A DNA stretch of 64,000 nucleotides, taken from the NCBI RefSeq assembly GCF_001870905.1, contig NZ_LNDC01000101.1:1-64000 (forward strand), read 5' to 3'. This document shows, piece after piece, positions 8,695-17,740 of the stretch. The position numbers and the translations under genes were made by a program. The notes beneath the pieces were generated by a model. The model ran no database searches, had not been told where the DNA came from, and saw only the letters and a program-made list of their open reading frames with translations. Numbering within the stretch: position 1 is the stretch's first letter; each line of letters starts with the position of its first letter. Origin of the DNA: Geitlerinema sp. PCC 9228 (GTDB taxonomy: Bacteria > Cyanobacteriota > Cyanobacteriia > Cyanobacteriales > PCC-9228).

Positions 8695-8964
8695 ATGACC
8701 CTAACCAAAGAGCGCAAACAAGAGATTATCTCTGAATTCCAAGTACACGAAACCGACACCGGTTCTTCCGACTTGCAAGTCGCGGTTTTGACGGCGAGAA
8801 TCGAACGTCTCAGCCAACACATGCAACAACATAAAAAAGACTACGCTTCCCGCAGAGGATTGATGAAACTAATCGGTCAGCGCAAGCGTTTGTTGAAATA
8901 CATTCGTCGCCAAGACCCCCAACACTACCAACAACTCATCCAACGCTTGGGAATCCGCGGTTAA
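8695..8964 (+). CDS. rpsO: 30S ribosomal protein S15
   Basis: 89 residues, the exact usual length of S15, a primary 16S rRNA-binding protein of the small subunit platform. The family blocks HETDTGSSDLQVAVLTARI, HKKDYASRRGL and LLKYIRRQDPQHY are all present. It has its own upstream signals (possible extended -10 at 8654) and is followed 66 bases later by the PAM68 gene on the same strand. Confidence 0.97.
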   Translation: MTLTKERKQEIISEFQVHETDTGSSDLQVAVLTARIERLSQHMQQHKKDYASRRGLMKLIGQRKRLLKYIRRQDPQHYQQLIQRLGIRG

Positions 8965-9030
8965 GCAAGAACCTTCTTTCCTTCTTCCCACTTTCCGATT
9001 TCCTCAAACCTTCGTTTCAGCGAGCGACTT

Positions 9031-9552
9031 ATGGCTTCCGAACCCAAACGCAACTCCATCCCCTTTGAACCCAGGCAGCGTTCCAAAAAAAATAAGAAAA
9101 GCCAACCGGCTAGCGATGGCCAACCCAGCACCAGCAAGCCATCCCAAAAGGATAATAGCACGAACAGCCCCCCAAAAGAGGAAACTGCCAGTTCCCAACC
9201 CACCCATACCAATCGCAAAGCCGACCGCGCCATTCCCCAAGTGGTCAGCCGGCGGATGATTCGGCGGATGGGGGTTTTCTCTGGCGTTCCCATGGTGGTT
9301 GGTATGCTGGTCCTCATCTCCAGCTACTTCATCACCACCCAGGTGGTAGAATTGCCCCACAGTGCTGTCATTTTGGTTAGCATGGCGTTTCTGGGGATGA
9401 GCGTTGTGGGTCTTTCCTACGGCGTCATTTCAGCTTCCTGGGACGAACAAATGGCGGGAAGCTTGCTGGGATGGCAGGAATTTACCACCAATTTCCGGCG
9501 ACTGCGGCAAGCCTGGCGTTCGCATTCCCAAAATTCCACCCAAAACGATTAG
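9031..9552 (+). CDS. PAM68-family photosystem II assembly protein
   Basis: 173 residues. The first 75 are hydrophilic, rich in Lys, Ser and Pro, and probably disordered on the cytosolic side. The PAM68 domain begins at VSRRMIRRMGVFSGVPM and contains two membrane helices (VVGMLVLISSYFI; SAVILVSMAFLGMSVVGLS), then the conserved SASWDE and GSLLGWQEF blocks. The plant and cyanobacterial proteins sit in thylakoids and help assemble the PSII reaction centre and CP47. The ATG at 9031 opens the only long frame. Confidence 0.88.
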   Translation: MASEPKRNSIPFEPRQRSKKNKKSQPASDGQPSTSKPSQKDNSTNSPPKEETASSQPTHTNRKADRAIPQVVSRRMIRRMGVFSGVPMVVGMLVLISSYFITTQVVELPHSAVILVSMAFLGMSVVGLSYGVISASWDEQMAGSLLGWQEFTTNFRRLRQAWRSHSQNSTQND

Positions 9553-9607
9553 CATACAAATAGCACGCTATGTTCAAAAATAACGATCCAGCGAAGGTGG
9601 TCAAACT

Positions 9608-10666
9608 ATGATTGTGGTTACCAGAGTCGGAACGCCAGAAGCAGAAATCAATCGCATTAGCGAAGAATTCCGCAGCTGGGGATTGACTCCAGAAAAAATC
9701 GTCGGGCGGTATAAAGTGGTAATTGGGTTGGTAGGCGATACCGCCGATTTAAACCCGGAACGCATGGAAGAAATTAGTCCGTGGATTGAAAGTGTGGTGC
9801 GGGTGGAACAACCTTTCAAACGCGCCAGCCGCGAGTTTCGCCACGGAGAAGCCAGCGAGGTCTGGGTGAATACGCCGAATGGCAAGGTTCCTTTTGGCGA
9901 AAACCATCCCATTGTAACCGTAGCCGGACCTTGTTCGGTGGAAGATGAAACGTCCATCGTGCAAACGGCGTTGCGGGTGAAAGCGGCAGGAGCGAAATTT
10001 TTACGCGGCGGGGCCTACAAACCCCGCACTTCTCCCTATTCGTTTCAAGGTCACGGAGAAAGTGCGTTGGACCTGCTGGCAGAAGCGAGAAGAGCCAGCG
10101 GTTTGGGAATTATTACCGAAGTCATGGACTCGGAAGATATTGAGAAGGTAGCACAAGTGGCTGATGTCTTGCAGGTGGGAGCGCGCAACATGCAAAATTT
10201 CTCCCTCCTGAAGAAAATTGGCGCTCAATCGAAACCAATTCTGCTCAAGCGCGGCATGTCGGCTACCATTGAAGAATGGTTGATGGCGGCTGAGTATATT
10301 TTATCGGCTGGCAACAACCAAATTATTTTATGCGAGCGCGGGATTCGTACCTTCGATCGCAAGTATACACGCAATATGTTGGATTTGGCAGCGGTTCCCG
10401 TGTTGCGCAGTTTAACCCACTTACCCATTATGGTAGACCCCAGCCACGGTACGGGATGGTCTTCCTACGTTCCAGCTATGAGCAAAGCTGCAGTAGCCGC
10501 AGGAACCGATGCGTTGATGGTGGAAGTGCATCCCAACCCGTCGAAGGCACTTTCCGACGGACCGCAATCGCTGACTCTGGAAGGCTTTGAGCAACTGATG
10601 CAGGAACTGGCGGTTTTGGGAAAAACCTTCAATCGCTGGGAAGAGGAAACGCCGGTAACGGCCTAG
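9608..10666 (+). CDS. aroF: 3-deoxy-7-phosphoheptulonate (DAHP) synthase, type I with N-terminal ferredoxin-like domain
   Basis: 352 residues. Residues 1-90 form the small ACT/ferredoxin-like regulatory domain found in the Thermotoga-type enzyme ([16 protein letters not shown]), and residues 105-345 are the TIM barrel that condenses phosphoenolpyruvate with erythrose-4-phosphate to begin the shikimate pathway. Visible signatures are [25 protein letters not shown], and the metal-site segment [12 protein letters not shown] Shine-Dalgarno-like AAGGTGG precedes the ATG. The N-terminal domain in this subgroup mediates feedback control by aromatic amino acids. A hairpin with a short T-run follows the gene. 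Confidence 0.94.
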   Translation: MIVVTRVGTPEAEINRISEEFRSWGLTPEKIVGRYKVVIGLVGDTADLNPERMEEISPWIESVVRVEQPFKRASREFRHGEASEVWVNTPNGKVPFGENHPIVTVAGPCSVEDETSIVQTALRVKAAGAKFLRGGAYKPRTSPYSFQGHGESALDLLAEARRASGLGIITEVMDSEDIEKVAQVADVLQVGARNMQNFSLLKKIGAQSKPILLKRGMSATIEEWLMAAEYILSAGNNQIILCERGIRTFDRKYTRNMLDLAAVPVLRSLTHLPIMVDPSHGTGWSSYVPAMSKAAVAAGTDALMVEVHPNPSKALSDGPQSLTLEGFEQLMQELAVLGKTFNRWEEETPVTA

Positions 10667-10692
10667 GGATGGCATTGAGGATTTGAATGTTT

Positions 10693-10729
10693 GGGATGGG
10701 AAATTGATTTTGGCTTTCCTATCCCTTTT
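10693..10729 (+). terminator. Rho-independent terminator after the DAHP synthase gene
   Basis: GGGATGGGAAA (10693-10703) pairs with TTTCCTATCCC (10715-10725), 11 pairs with one G-T, followed by TTTT. The right arm overlaps the stop codon of the convergent leftward gene at 10719, so the signal is squeezed between the two gene ends. Confidence 0.75.
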
Positions 10730-11819
10730 CTATATGTTGTTCCTGCTGGCTGCGATCGCTATTTCCTTGGGATTGGTAGCGGATTTCTTGCAATTCTTGA
10801 ATTTGTGTTTTTACATGCATAAGCAGCTGGTCCAACGCTGGTAGGTTTTCTAGGTCGTTGGGACTGAGGGAAGGGATAGAACGCGCTTGGTTGCGGATTT
10901 CTGTAACTTTTAATTGTAGCTGTCGTGCGAGGTTTAATGCGTCTTGACTGAGCTGGTCGAGCTTGCGTTGCTTATGAAATTTTAAGGCAGCTCCCCGTAA
11001 AACTTGCAAAGTGGCCCTTTCGCCATACTCGCCTGGGGTCAAGCGTAAAATGAGCAAAATTTGACTTTGGTTGTACGTCCGTTCGATTTCCACCTGTTTG
11101 TTTTTGTTGACGGGAATCAACGGTAAGCCGTACATTAATTTCAGTTCCTTGACGATTGCCTGAAATCGGGAGGGGTCTAAATCTTCTAAAATGGATTTGA
11201 CGACGCCGCTTTCACTCCAGAGGATGCGGCAGTTGGTTTCGTTGCGGTCGAAGTACAACCGACCAATACCTCCCAACAAGACCCTGGCTAGCAACTCCTG
11301 CAATAGTTGTTTGGGTTCGAGGGTAGCCAGTAGTTCGATGGGGGTGGATAGGTGGTAGGCTTCGATATGAAGTTTCGGGGGTTGTTGGTCCCGTATGGGT
11401 TGCGACATAGGGGATTTCGATGGCTGTTTTGGCGAATGGGATGGTTCAGCCGATTGTTGTTGGTGTTTTTGTTTGCCAGTGACTTTGGCTAGGGAAGCAA
11501 TGAGCTTCGCCTGTTTGCTGGGGGTTTTTTGCTGGTTGCGGGATTTGAGGTAGGCGGATAGGGTTTCCTGGTGAACTTCCGAGGAAATCGGCCGCGATAC
11601 CAACGAGCAATGTAGATATCCTAGCATTTTCCGTATGTAGTCTAAAGCCCCTCGATCGGAAACATCTACCATTCCTAAGTTCAAACGGCTACCTTCTAAT
11701 GATAGGGGTAAGACGCGGTGGTACAAACAGACCTCAAAAGGTAGGACGCTATCAATTAATTCAAACACTTGTTCTTTATTCATGGATATCGAGGAGGATG
11801 CTTGTATAGGTGTTTTCAT
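10719..11819 (-). CDS. PilB/GspE N-terminal-domain protein lacking the ATPase motor
   Basis: 366 residues. Residues 15-110 resemble the N-terminal domain of type II secretion/type IV pilus ATPases (INKE-like start, LPLSLEGSRLNLGMVDVSD, IRKMLGYLHCSLV). A Gln/Ser/Lys/Pro-rich linker (about 115-150) follows, then a second domain (160-300) like the segment before the PilB core (QELLARVLLGGIGRLYFDRN; RLTPGEYGERATLQVLRG). No Walker A, Walker B or Asp/His boxes are visible, so it is not a motor. A helical tail follows. An alternative start is Met13. It may be a pilus accessory or c-di-GMP-responsive factor; this is inference. Confidence 0.7.
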   Translation of the reverse strand: MKTPIQASSSISMNKEQVFELIDSVLPFEVCLYHRVLPLSLEGSRLNLGMVDVSDRGALDYIRKMLGYLHCSLVSRPISSEVHQETLSAYLKSRNQQKTPSKQAKLIASLAKVTGKQKHQQQSAEPSHSPKQPSKSPMSQPIRDQQPPKLHIEAYHLSTPIELLATLEPKQLLQELLARVLLGGIGRLYFDRNETNCRILWSESGVVKSILEDLDPSRFQAIVKELKLMYGLPLIPVNKNKQVEIERTYNQSQILLILRLTPGEYGERATLQVLRGAALKFHKQRKLDQLSQDALNLARQLQLKVTEIRNQARSIPSLSPNDLENLPALDQLLMHVKTQIQELQEIRYQSQGNSDRSQQEQHIEKG

Positions 11820-12385
11820 GGAACTTTACGACCGACCGAGAGCATACAAGAGAATATAAATATTTATATAGAGGAATCCCTCTTGATGTCCTTTATAGCA
11901 TCTCAGTTCTACAACTGACCTATCCATAACTTGATTCCTTCGATCTCGTGGAAACCACGGAAGAAACTGCGATCGTGACAACGAACCTTGTTACCATCCC
12001 TAATATATATACAGCGATCGCTGCCTCCAATCGGGAAATTTATCTGTTCGTAGCCACCAAAAATTGATTTTTTCAGCTATAGCGATCGCACAAGATTCGG
12101 TCACGCGGAAAGAGAAATGGCAAGCGTTCTCCCTATTTCCCTATTGGCCACAGATTAATAGAACTGATATATGCTTCCAATCGCTCGAGGCATTCCTGAT
12201 TGCCTGCCAAACAGCGATCGCTCTCAAAACGGCAGATGCCACGCTTGAATAGAAAAACTTTTGCAACTGCGCAATCCCCCCGATGGCACCGTCAAAAAAG
12301 CAAGGTCTGATGGCTTCTATTCCCTTATCTAAGGGACAGGCATAATGGCGGCCTGTTTGGGATGGCGGAACCGATTTCCTCTACC
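11820..12385 (+). other. Gene-free stretch, possible non-coding RNA region
   Basis: About 560 bases without a convincing coding frame, lying between two leftward genes (the PilB-N-like gene and apcD). It ends at a plus-strand terminator-like hairpin that no plus-strand gene explains. AT-rich patches near 11858 and 12002 could be promoter parts but none is a clean sigma-70 match. It carries several GCGATCGC palindromes. Confidence 0.4.
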
Positions 12386-12413
12386 TGTTATTGTACTAGA
12401 ATAACATTTTTTT
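12386..12413 (+). terminator. Orphan Rho-independent terminator
   Basis: TGTTATT and AATAACA form a perfect 7-bp stem around a 7-base loop and are followed by seven T residues on the plus strand. No rightward gene precedes it within the window's previous 1.7 kb except the DAHP synthase gene, which has its own terminator. It therefore suggests a short independent plus-strand transcript. Confidence 0.6.
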
Positions 12414-12455
12414 GCAGGGAGCATGTAGGTATGCAGTTGGGTTGGCAAGCGTCAG

Positions 12456-12483
12456 AAAAAAAACTCCAGCTACGCAGCTGGAG
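12456..12483 (-). terminator. Rho-independent terminator of apcD
   Basis: On the minus strand CTCCAGCT and AGCTGGAG form a perfect 8-bp stem with a 4-base loop, followed by eight T residues. It stands 55 bases past the apcD stop codon. Confidence 0.88.
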
Positions 12484-12538
12484 ATCCTATCAGGGAAAAA
12501 CATAAAAAATATAAGGCTCGAAAAAAGGCAAGAATTTT

Positions 12539-13042
12539 CTATCCGGCCATGTACTGAATGATATAATCGAAATAAGGTGCTGTCGCTTCGGCATCTTCCA
12601 CACTTAGAAGTGCCAAAGAAGCTTCCTTGAGAGAACGCATGGCCTCTACCATGCCAGGCATGGGAACGTCGAGGGAATTGTACATTTCCCGTACGCCTAC
12701 CAAGCCAATTTTTTCAATCACTTCGGTGTCGCCAGCGAGAACGCCGTAGGTCACCAAACGCAGGTACCAGCGAAAATCCCGCAGGCATTGGTTGCGTTCG
12801 CGGTTGCCGTAGGCGTTGCCGCCGGGAGAAATAAAATCAGGACGTTTTTGCCAGAGTCTTTTACTAGCTTCGTCTACGATTTTCTTTTCGCTTTCGGCGA
12901 GGGTGGAAGCAATGCGCATCCGTTGTTCGCCAGTTTGCAAAAAAGCTCTGATATTATTGAGTTCCCCGCTAGAAGGATAGCGGAGTTCGTCGTCGGCTTT
13001 GAGAATTACCTGTTCAACTACACTAGACATAGGAGTAGCCAC
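12539..13042 (-). CDS. apcD: Allophycocyanin alpha-B subunit (phycobilisome terminal emitter)
   Basis: 167 residues of the phycobiliprotein fold. The N-terminal [20 protein letters not shown] and the block [19 protein letters not shown] distinguish ApcD from ApcA. The bilin attachment Cys sits in [18 protein letters not shown] near residue 88, and the end [15 protein letters not shown] is typical. ApcD replaces an alpha subunit in core trimers, absorbs at longer wavelength and passes energy mainly toward photosystem I. The gene stands alone, away from apcABC as usual, has a strong terminator, and is divergent from the rRNA methyltransferase gene. Confidence 0.93.
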   Translation of the reverse strand: MATPMSSVVEQVILKADDELRYPSSGELNNIRAFLQTGEQRMRIASTLAESEKKIVDEASKRLWQKRPDFISPGGNAYGNRERNQCLRDFRWYLRLVTYGVLAGDTEVIEKIGLVGVREMYNSLDVPMPGMVEAMRSLKEASLALLSVEDAEATAPYFDYIIQYMAG

Positions 13043-13126
13043 TCTGCCTAAAAAATAACACTCTGTAGTTTATCGAGTTTGTGGTACACAAAGAAAGGGA
13101 GTTTGTGCTTGTCTACAAATTTCTCA

Positions 13127-14521
13127 ATGAAATCCCAGACATGGAACAACCACGACCACCGTTGGCAACCAGGTCAGCAAGTAGAAATACTCATTACCGA
13201 CGTGGCTGACAGCGGTGATGGGGTTGGTAGGGTCAACCAACAAGTGGTGTTCGTTCCCCAGACCGTAACTGGCGATCGCGTATGGGTCCGTTTGGTCCAA
13301 ATCAAACGCCAGTACATGCGGGGCAAACTACTACAAATTCTATCACCTTCTCCCCATCGCGTGCGTCCGAGCTGCATTGTGGCGGATAAATGCGGTGGCT
13401 GCCAGTGGCAACATATTGCCTATTCCCACCAGCTAGAAATCAAGCAACACCAAGTCGTTCAAACCTTACAACGCATTGGCAAATTGACCGATCCACCGGT
13501 TGACCCCATTCTTCCCACCGAACCATCCCTGCACTATCGCAACAAAGCTACCTATCCTTTAGAAATGTCTTCCACCGGACAAATCAAAGCCGGCTACTAC
13601 CGTCAAGGCAGCCACAAAGTGGTCAATATCAACCAATGTCCCATTCAAGATTCGGGTTTGGACCCCCTATTAGCCGGGATCAAACAAGATATTCAAAAAC
13701 TGGGATGGCAAATTTACGAGGAAAAGCAGCATCAAGGGGAGATTCGTTACTTATCCGTGCGCGTTGGTAGCCGTACGGGGGAAATCCTATTAACCCTGGT
13801 AGTTACCCATACTGCCCTTAAAAATTTAGAAAAACAAGCCAATCTCTGGATGCAGCAATACCCCAACCTGGTTGGCGTGTGCGCAAATATCAACAAAAAA
13901 CGCACCAATACCATTTTGGGCAAGCATACGGATACAATTGCCGGACGTTCCTACTTACAAGAAATCTTTGCCGGCTACCGCTACAACTTGCGCAGCGATA
14001 CCTTTTTCCAGGTCAACACCGCCACCGCCGAAGCCTTGCTGCAAGAAATGGAAAAAACCCTGCCTGCTTCTGCCGAGTTGCTGGTGGATGCCTACTGCGG
14101 CGTGGGAACCTTTACCCTTCCCCTGTCGCAACGGGTTCAACGCGCGATCGCGATCGAAATGCAACCGGAAGCCATCGAACTCGCCAAACAAAACGCCGCC
14201 CAAAACCACTTGACAAATATCGAATTTTATGATTCAAAGGTAGAAGCTTTACTGCCCCAACTGCAGCAAACGCCAGACATTGTCTTGCTAGACCCGCCGC
14301 GCAAAGGCTGCGATCGCAGTGTCATCGAAACGCTACGCCAAATCCAACCCACCCACATCGTCTACGTCAGCTGTAAAGTGGCTACCCTAGCGCGAGATTT
14401 GCAACTTTTGTGTCAAGATGGAATTTATCGCCTGCAACGGGTACAGCCGGCTGACTTCTTTCCACAAACCTCTCATGTAGAATGCGCGGCTTTTCTCGTC
14501 AAAAATACCGCATCGCCATAA
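13127..14521 (+). CDS. rlmD: 23S rRNA (uracil-5-)-methyltransferase, RlmD/RlmCD family
   Basis: 464 residues. An N-terminal TRAM domain (PGQQVEILITDVADSGDGVG) precedes an iron-sulfur motif CIVADKCGGCQWQH, a fourth Cys candidate in NQCPIQ, and the SAM-dependent methyltransferase core: VDAYCGVGTFTLPL, LLDPPRKGCD, and the catalytic Cys in YVSCKVATLARDL. The enzyme makes 5-methyluridine in 23S rRNA through a covalent Cys adduct. The frame is open upstream to a TTG at 13079, but the ATG at 13127 fits the family start better. Exact target uridine cannot be read from sequence. Confidence 0.9.
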   Translation: MKSQTWNNHDHRWQPGQQVEILITDVADSGDGVGRVNQQVVFVPQTVTGDRVWVRLVQIKRQYMRGKLLQILSPSPHRVRPSCIVADKCGGCQWQHIAYSHQLEIKQHQVVQTLQRIGKLTDPPVDPILPTEPSLHYRNKATYPLEMSSTGQIKAGYYRQGSHKVVNINQCPIQDSGLDPLLAGIKQDIQKLGWQIYEEKQHQGEIRYLSVRVGSRTGEILLTLVVTHTALKNLEKQANLWMQQYPNLVGVCANINKKRTNTILGKHTDTIAGRSYLQEIFAGYRYNLRSDTFFQVNTATAEALLQEMEKTLPASAELLVDAYCGVGTFTLPLSQRVQRAIAIEMQPEAIELAKQNAAQNHLTNIEFYDSKVEALLPQLQQTPDIVLLDPPRKGCDRSVIETLRQIQPTHIVYVSCKVATLARDLQLLCQDGIYRLQRVQPADFFPQTSHVECAAFLVKNTASP

Positions 14522-14638
14522 ACAATCCAAAATTACAGCGATCGCAGGCTTGTCCACTCTAATACTAGCTTGTCACGGGCATCGGGAGAAAAGAAAATTT
14601 GTTTGTACGAGCGTTTTCCAACCGAGGGGGATAGAAGA

Positions 14639-15430
14639 ATGCCAACCGGTGTCGTTTTCGGGGTTGTGTTGCTGGCCTTGGCTGGCCTATTATTTTGGTG
14701 GCAACAAAAACAAAAACATCAGTTTCACCACCTGCAAGCCGCCAAACCGGTAAGTGTTGCCGAACTAGACAAACTTGCCAAACGCGCTGATGTAGAACCC
14801 GGCGAATGGCGTCACTACGTCAAAGTTCGGGGAATGATTCGCTGCCACCAACCCTTGCGTTGCGAACTGAAACAACAAAAGTGCGTTTACTATACCATGA
14901 CCGTACGTCGGGAGTACGAGGAAACCATCCCCCACAGCCATAGCAACGGCGAAAAAAACGAAAAACTCCAACGCCAATCGGAAATTGTCACTACCCGAGA
15001 ACAAGCAACCCCCTTTTCCCTGCAAGACAATACCGGCGAAATTGCGGTTGACCCGGAAGGGGCAGAGATCGATCGTGTTAAAATTCTAGAAGAATTCCGT
15101 CCCGAACAGGTCAGCGGCATTCTCTCCTTCGGCCAATTTCGCCTCACCGTACCGGAAATTCCCGAAAACCAGCGTACCATTGGCTATCGCTATACAGAAT
15201 ATATTCTCCCTATCTACCGCCAAGTTTTGGTGGTTGGCGAAGCTTGTCAAACGGAAAATGGCTGGCAGCTACGAAAACCCAGCGAACCCGATAAGCAATA
15301 TTGGATTACCCTCAAAACCGAACCGGAACTAACAGGAGTTGCGGGACAAAATGCTAAAATATTTTTCTATACTGCGATCGCGTGTGCCATAGCCGGCATT
15401 GTTTCCATCGTACTGGCATTGATGTTGTAA
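14639..15430 (+). CDS. GIDE-domain membrane protein (annotated as E3 ubiquitin ligase-like in the family)
   Basis: 263 residues from the ATG at 14639, which follows a GAGGGGG Shine-Dalgarno; a TTG at 14570 would add an unlikely leader. An N-terminal membrane helix (GVVFGVVLLALAGLLFWW) and a C-terminal one (FFYTAIACAIAGIVSIVLALML) flank a soluble GIDE domain with the blocks VKVRGMIRCHQPLRCELK, CVYYTMTVRREYEE and EYILPIYRQVLVVGEA. The domain is named after mitochondrial MULAN/GIDE, but no RING finger is present here, so ligase activity is not expected. Function in cyanobacteria is unknown. DUF1232 follows 13 bases later. Confidence 0.82.
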   Translation: MPTGVVFGVVLLALAGLLFWWQQKQKHQFHHLQAAKPVSVAELDKLAKRADVEPGEWRHYVKVRGMIRCHQPLRCELKQQKCVYYTMTVRREYEETIPHSHSNGEKNEKLQRQSEIVTTREQATPFSLQDNTGEIAVDPEGAEIDRVKILEEFRPEQVSGILSFGQFRLTVPEIPENQRTIGYRYTEYILPIYRQVLVVGEACQTENGWQLRKPSEPDKQYWITLKTEPELTGVAGQNAKIFFYTAIACAIAGIVSIVLALML

Positions 15431-15443
15431 CGCCAACCAACCT

Positions 15444-15761
15444 ATGCAAGCCTTCAACAAGTGGTATCGCCAACTGCTACGCCATCCCAAATACCGCTGG
15501 TGGGTGATTTTGGGAACCCTGGTTTATTTTTTTAGTCCGATTGACTTATCTCCAGACTTGCTACCGCTTTTGGGTCAAATCGACGACGTGTTGTTGCTGG
15601 TTTTGTTGGGTTCGGGTTTGTGGAATTGGCTGCAAGATAGCCTCAAACATGCCGCTGTCAATCATCATAATGGGGAAGAATCTGCCAGCAACCAAACAGT
15701 TTCGGGAAATTCCCAAAATCCCGTTACCATCGATGTGGACGCTACCGAACTCGACCGCTAA
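15444..15761 (+). CDS. DUF1232 (YkvA-like) small membrane protein
   Basis: 105 residues. The DUF1232 core is clear: HPKYRWWVILGTLVYFFSPI followed by DLSPDLLPLLGQIDD, then a helix VLLLVLLGSGLWNWL. The tail is hydrophilic. The family is widespread and uncharacterised; the arrangement suggests a hairpin membrane protein. It lies between the GIDE gene and the large membrane protein gene on one strand with gaps of 13 and about 20 bases, so the three may be an operon. Confidence 0.85.
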   Translation: MQAFNKWYRQLLRHPKYRWWVILGTLVYFFSPIDLSPDLLPLLGQIDDVLLLVLLGSGLWNWLQDSLKHAAVNHHNGEESASNQTVSGNSQNPVTIDVDATELDR

Positions 15762-15781
15762 AATTGGATCGCTATCAACTT

Positions 15782-17503
15782 ATGGAGAAATCTTGGGTCT
15801 ATCGCTGGCTGTTTGCTTCCCCAAATTCTCGGGGAGGTATTTTTTGGTTGGGTCTTAGCATTGCCGTGGCAGTGGTTTACGGCATCTTGGGATATACAGA
15901 AGCGTTCCCAGATACCTACGTGGTTCAAGACGATGCCAGGCAACACGTATTTTGGATGCAACGCTGGCTAGACCCGGAATTATTTCCCAACGATGTCATT
16001 GCCGATTATTTTCAATCGGTGGCACCTTCGGGATATAGTAAATTCTATCAAGGGTTTGTCTATCTTTTCGGCGTTGACCCCTTTCTCCTCAATAAATTAT
16101 TACCGTTAATCTTAGCAGCGATCGCTACCTTCTATGCCTTTCGCTTCACCTGTGAGATGTTCCCCATTCCTTTAGCGGGATTTTTGGGAACATTACTGCT
16201 AAATTTAAGTTTGTGGATGAAAGACGATATTTCCTCCGCCACCCCACGCGCCTTTGTTTATCCACTATTTCTCGCCTTTCTCTATTATTTTAGCCGGAAA
16301 GCGTTGTTTCCCTGTCTCATCGCGATCGCGTTAACGGGATTGTTCTACCCACAATATATTTTCGTCGAAGGCGGGATTATTACCCTGGCCATGCTGTTCT
16401 ACCGGCGATGGTATATATTTTACAGTACGGGATTGGCGGTGGTTTTGCTGGTTATTGCCGCTTACGCCTTCAAAAGCAGCGCATACGACCCCACCATATC
16501 TTTAGAATATGCCAAAAGTTTACCAGAATTTTGGGACGACGGACGCAGTGCTTTCTTCGACCGAGATTGGGTGGATTTTTGGATCAAGGATGGACGCAGC
16601 GGCTTTTTCCCGGAAGACATGCCAACGATGGTGTGGTTGTCGGTGTTGCTACCGGTTTTGTGGCAGTTTCCCAAATCCTTCCCCTTGGTTCAAAAGATGA
16701 CAAACAATGTCGCTATCTTGCCGCAGATAATTGTAGCTGGATTTGGATGGTTTTTTTTGGCCCATGCCTTGCTGTTTCGCCTGCATCTTCCCAACCGCTA
16801 TACGACCCATGGGTTGCGGATTGTGATGGCTTTGGCAGCGGGAATGGCGATCGCTATTTTAATCGATCGCATTTTTCAGTGGCAACGCAACCGACGCGGT
16901 GGGTGGCTGGTTGGCAAATATACGGTGGTTTTCTCCCTACTGGCAGCGATTGTGTTTCACTATCCTCTATTTTTGCAAGATTTACCGAAAATGGGATACG
17001 AAGTTGGCGAGGCTACCCAAGTTTATCGGTTTTTCCAGCAGCAACCCCGGGATATTACCATTGCTTCTATTGCAGAAGAAGCCAACAATCTCCCGTCGTT
17101 TAGCCAGCGGTCAATTTTGGTGGGTAGAGAATATGCTATTCCCTACCAGTTGGGATATTATCAACCATTTCGCCAAAAAGCGATCGCTACGGTGCAAGCG
17201 CAATATACAATGGAACTATCTACGCTGCAAACATTTATCCGCGATCGTCAGATTTCCTTTTGGCTGTTGCATCGTTCTGCATTTATCCCTGAATATATCG
17301 ACGACCACGAATGGTTGCAAGGATTTCTCACGGATGATTTCCCCGACGATGCTTTCGTTCAAACCGTCAAAACGGCGATGGCAAATTTAAAAACCGGGAA
17401 AATACCAGCGATCGCGCAGACAATTGATAAATGTTCTCAATTAGAAACCGATAGATTTTTCATTCTGGATGCTGGTTGTATCGCCAATCTAGAAACTGAT
17501 TAG
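15782..17503 (+). CDS. Large polytopic membrane protein, possibly GT-C-fold glycosyltransferase
   Basis: 573 residues from the ATG at 15782 (a TTG at 15764 is the alternative). About eleven hydrophobic helices occupy residues 20-400; a soluble tail of about 150 residues follows. The first external loop carries VVQDDARQHVFWMQRW; a paired-acid motif in the first loop is common in GT-C enzymes that use lipid-linked sugars. A second external loop has FWDDGRSAFFDRDWVDFWI. I do not recognise a named family. The closeness of the GIDE and DUF1232 genes gives no clear function. GT-C membership is a reasoned guess. Confidence 0.6.
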   Translation: MEKSWVYRWLFASPNSRGGIFWLGLSIAVAVVYGILGYTEAFPDTYVVQDDARQHVFWMQRWLDPELFPNDVIADYFQSVAPSGYSKFYQGFVYLFGVDPFLLNKLLPLILAAIATFYAFRFTCEMFPIPLAGFLGTLLLNLSLWMKDDISSATPRAFVYPLFLAFLYYFSRKALFPCLIAIALTGLFYPQYIFVEGGIITLAMLFYRRWYIFYSTGLAVVLLVIAAYAFKSSAYDPTISLEYAKSLPEFWDDGRSAFFDRDWVDFWIKDGRSGFFPEDMPTMVWLSVLLPVLWQFPKSFPLVQKMTNNVAILPQIIVAGFGWFFLAHALLFRLHLPNRYTTHGLRIVMALAAGMAIAILIDRIFQWQRNRRGGWLVGKYTVVFSLLAAIVFHYPLFLQDLPKMGYEVGEATQVYRFFQQQPRDITIASIAEEANNLPSFSQRSILVGREYAIPYQLGYYQPFRQKAIATVQAQYTMELSTLQTFIRDRQISFWLLHRSAFIPEYIDDHEWLQGFLTDDFPDDAFVQTVKTAMANLKTGKIPAIAQTIDKCSQLETDRFFILDAGCIANLETD

Positions 17504-17521
17504 GAAAAATAGATTTATATT

Positions 17522-17719
17522 CTATCGCTCCTTAAGTTTATCGTATACCATTTTAGCATTTGCGTCTGTATCTTTATTTTCTGCTGCTACCTTGACAATT
17601 TCTTTTTTCATTTCAGCTACCATCGTTGTTTGTGGAAAAGATTGACTTGACGTACAAGTAGCTGCTGCCTTCTCGTAAAAATATAGAACACCTTGCCAAT
17701 TCTGGCGGTGAAGTTCAAT
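17522..17719 (-). pseudogene. Remnant of a protein-coding gene (C-terminal fragment)
   Basis: On the minus strand 65 codons read as a sensible, charged protein end: ELHRQNWQGVLYFYEKAAAT, later MVAEMKKEIVKVAAENKD, ending AKMVYDKLKER before a TAG. There is no start codon at the beginning; a stop codon and then the repeat patch at 17741 interrupt it. The helical look resembles the tail of a TPR-type protein. It is probably the 3' end of a gene whose front was lost when the repeats arrived. A start at the internal ATG would leave only about 33 residues. Confidence 0.4.
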
Positions 17720-17740
17720 TTATACCATTAACGTTGCACA

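Noticed and set aside
12064-12252. 62-codon plus-strand frame in the gene-free stretch near apcD
   Set aside because: No Shine-Dalgarno, no recognisable family, and HIP1-derived codons; the region is better treated as possible non-coding RNA.
16408-17103. 231-codon plus-strand frame inside the polytopic membrane protein gene
   Set aside because: It is a shifted reading of a gene with consistent membrane helices and has no ribosome site or family match.
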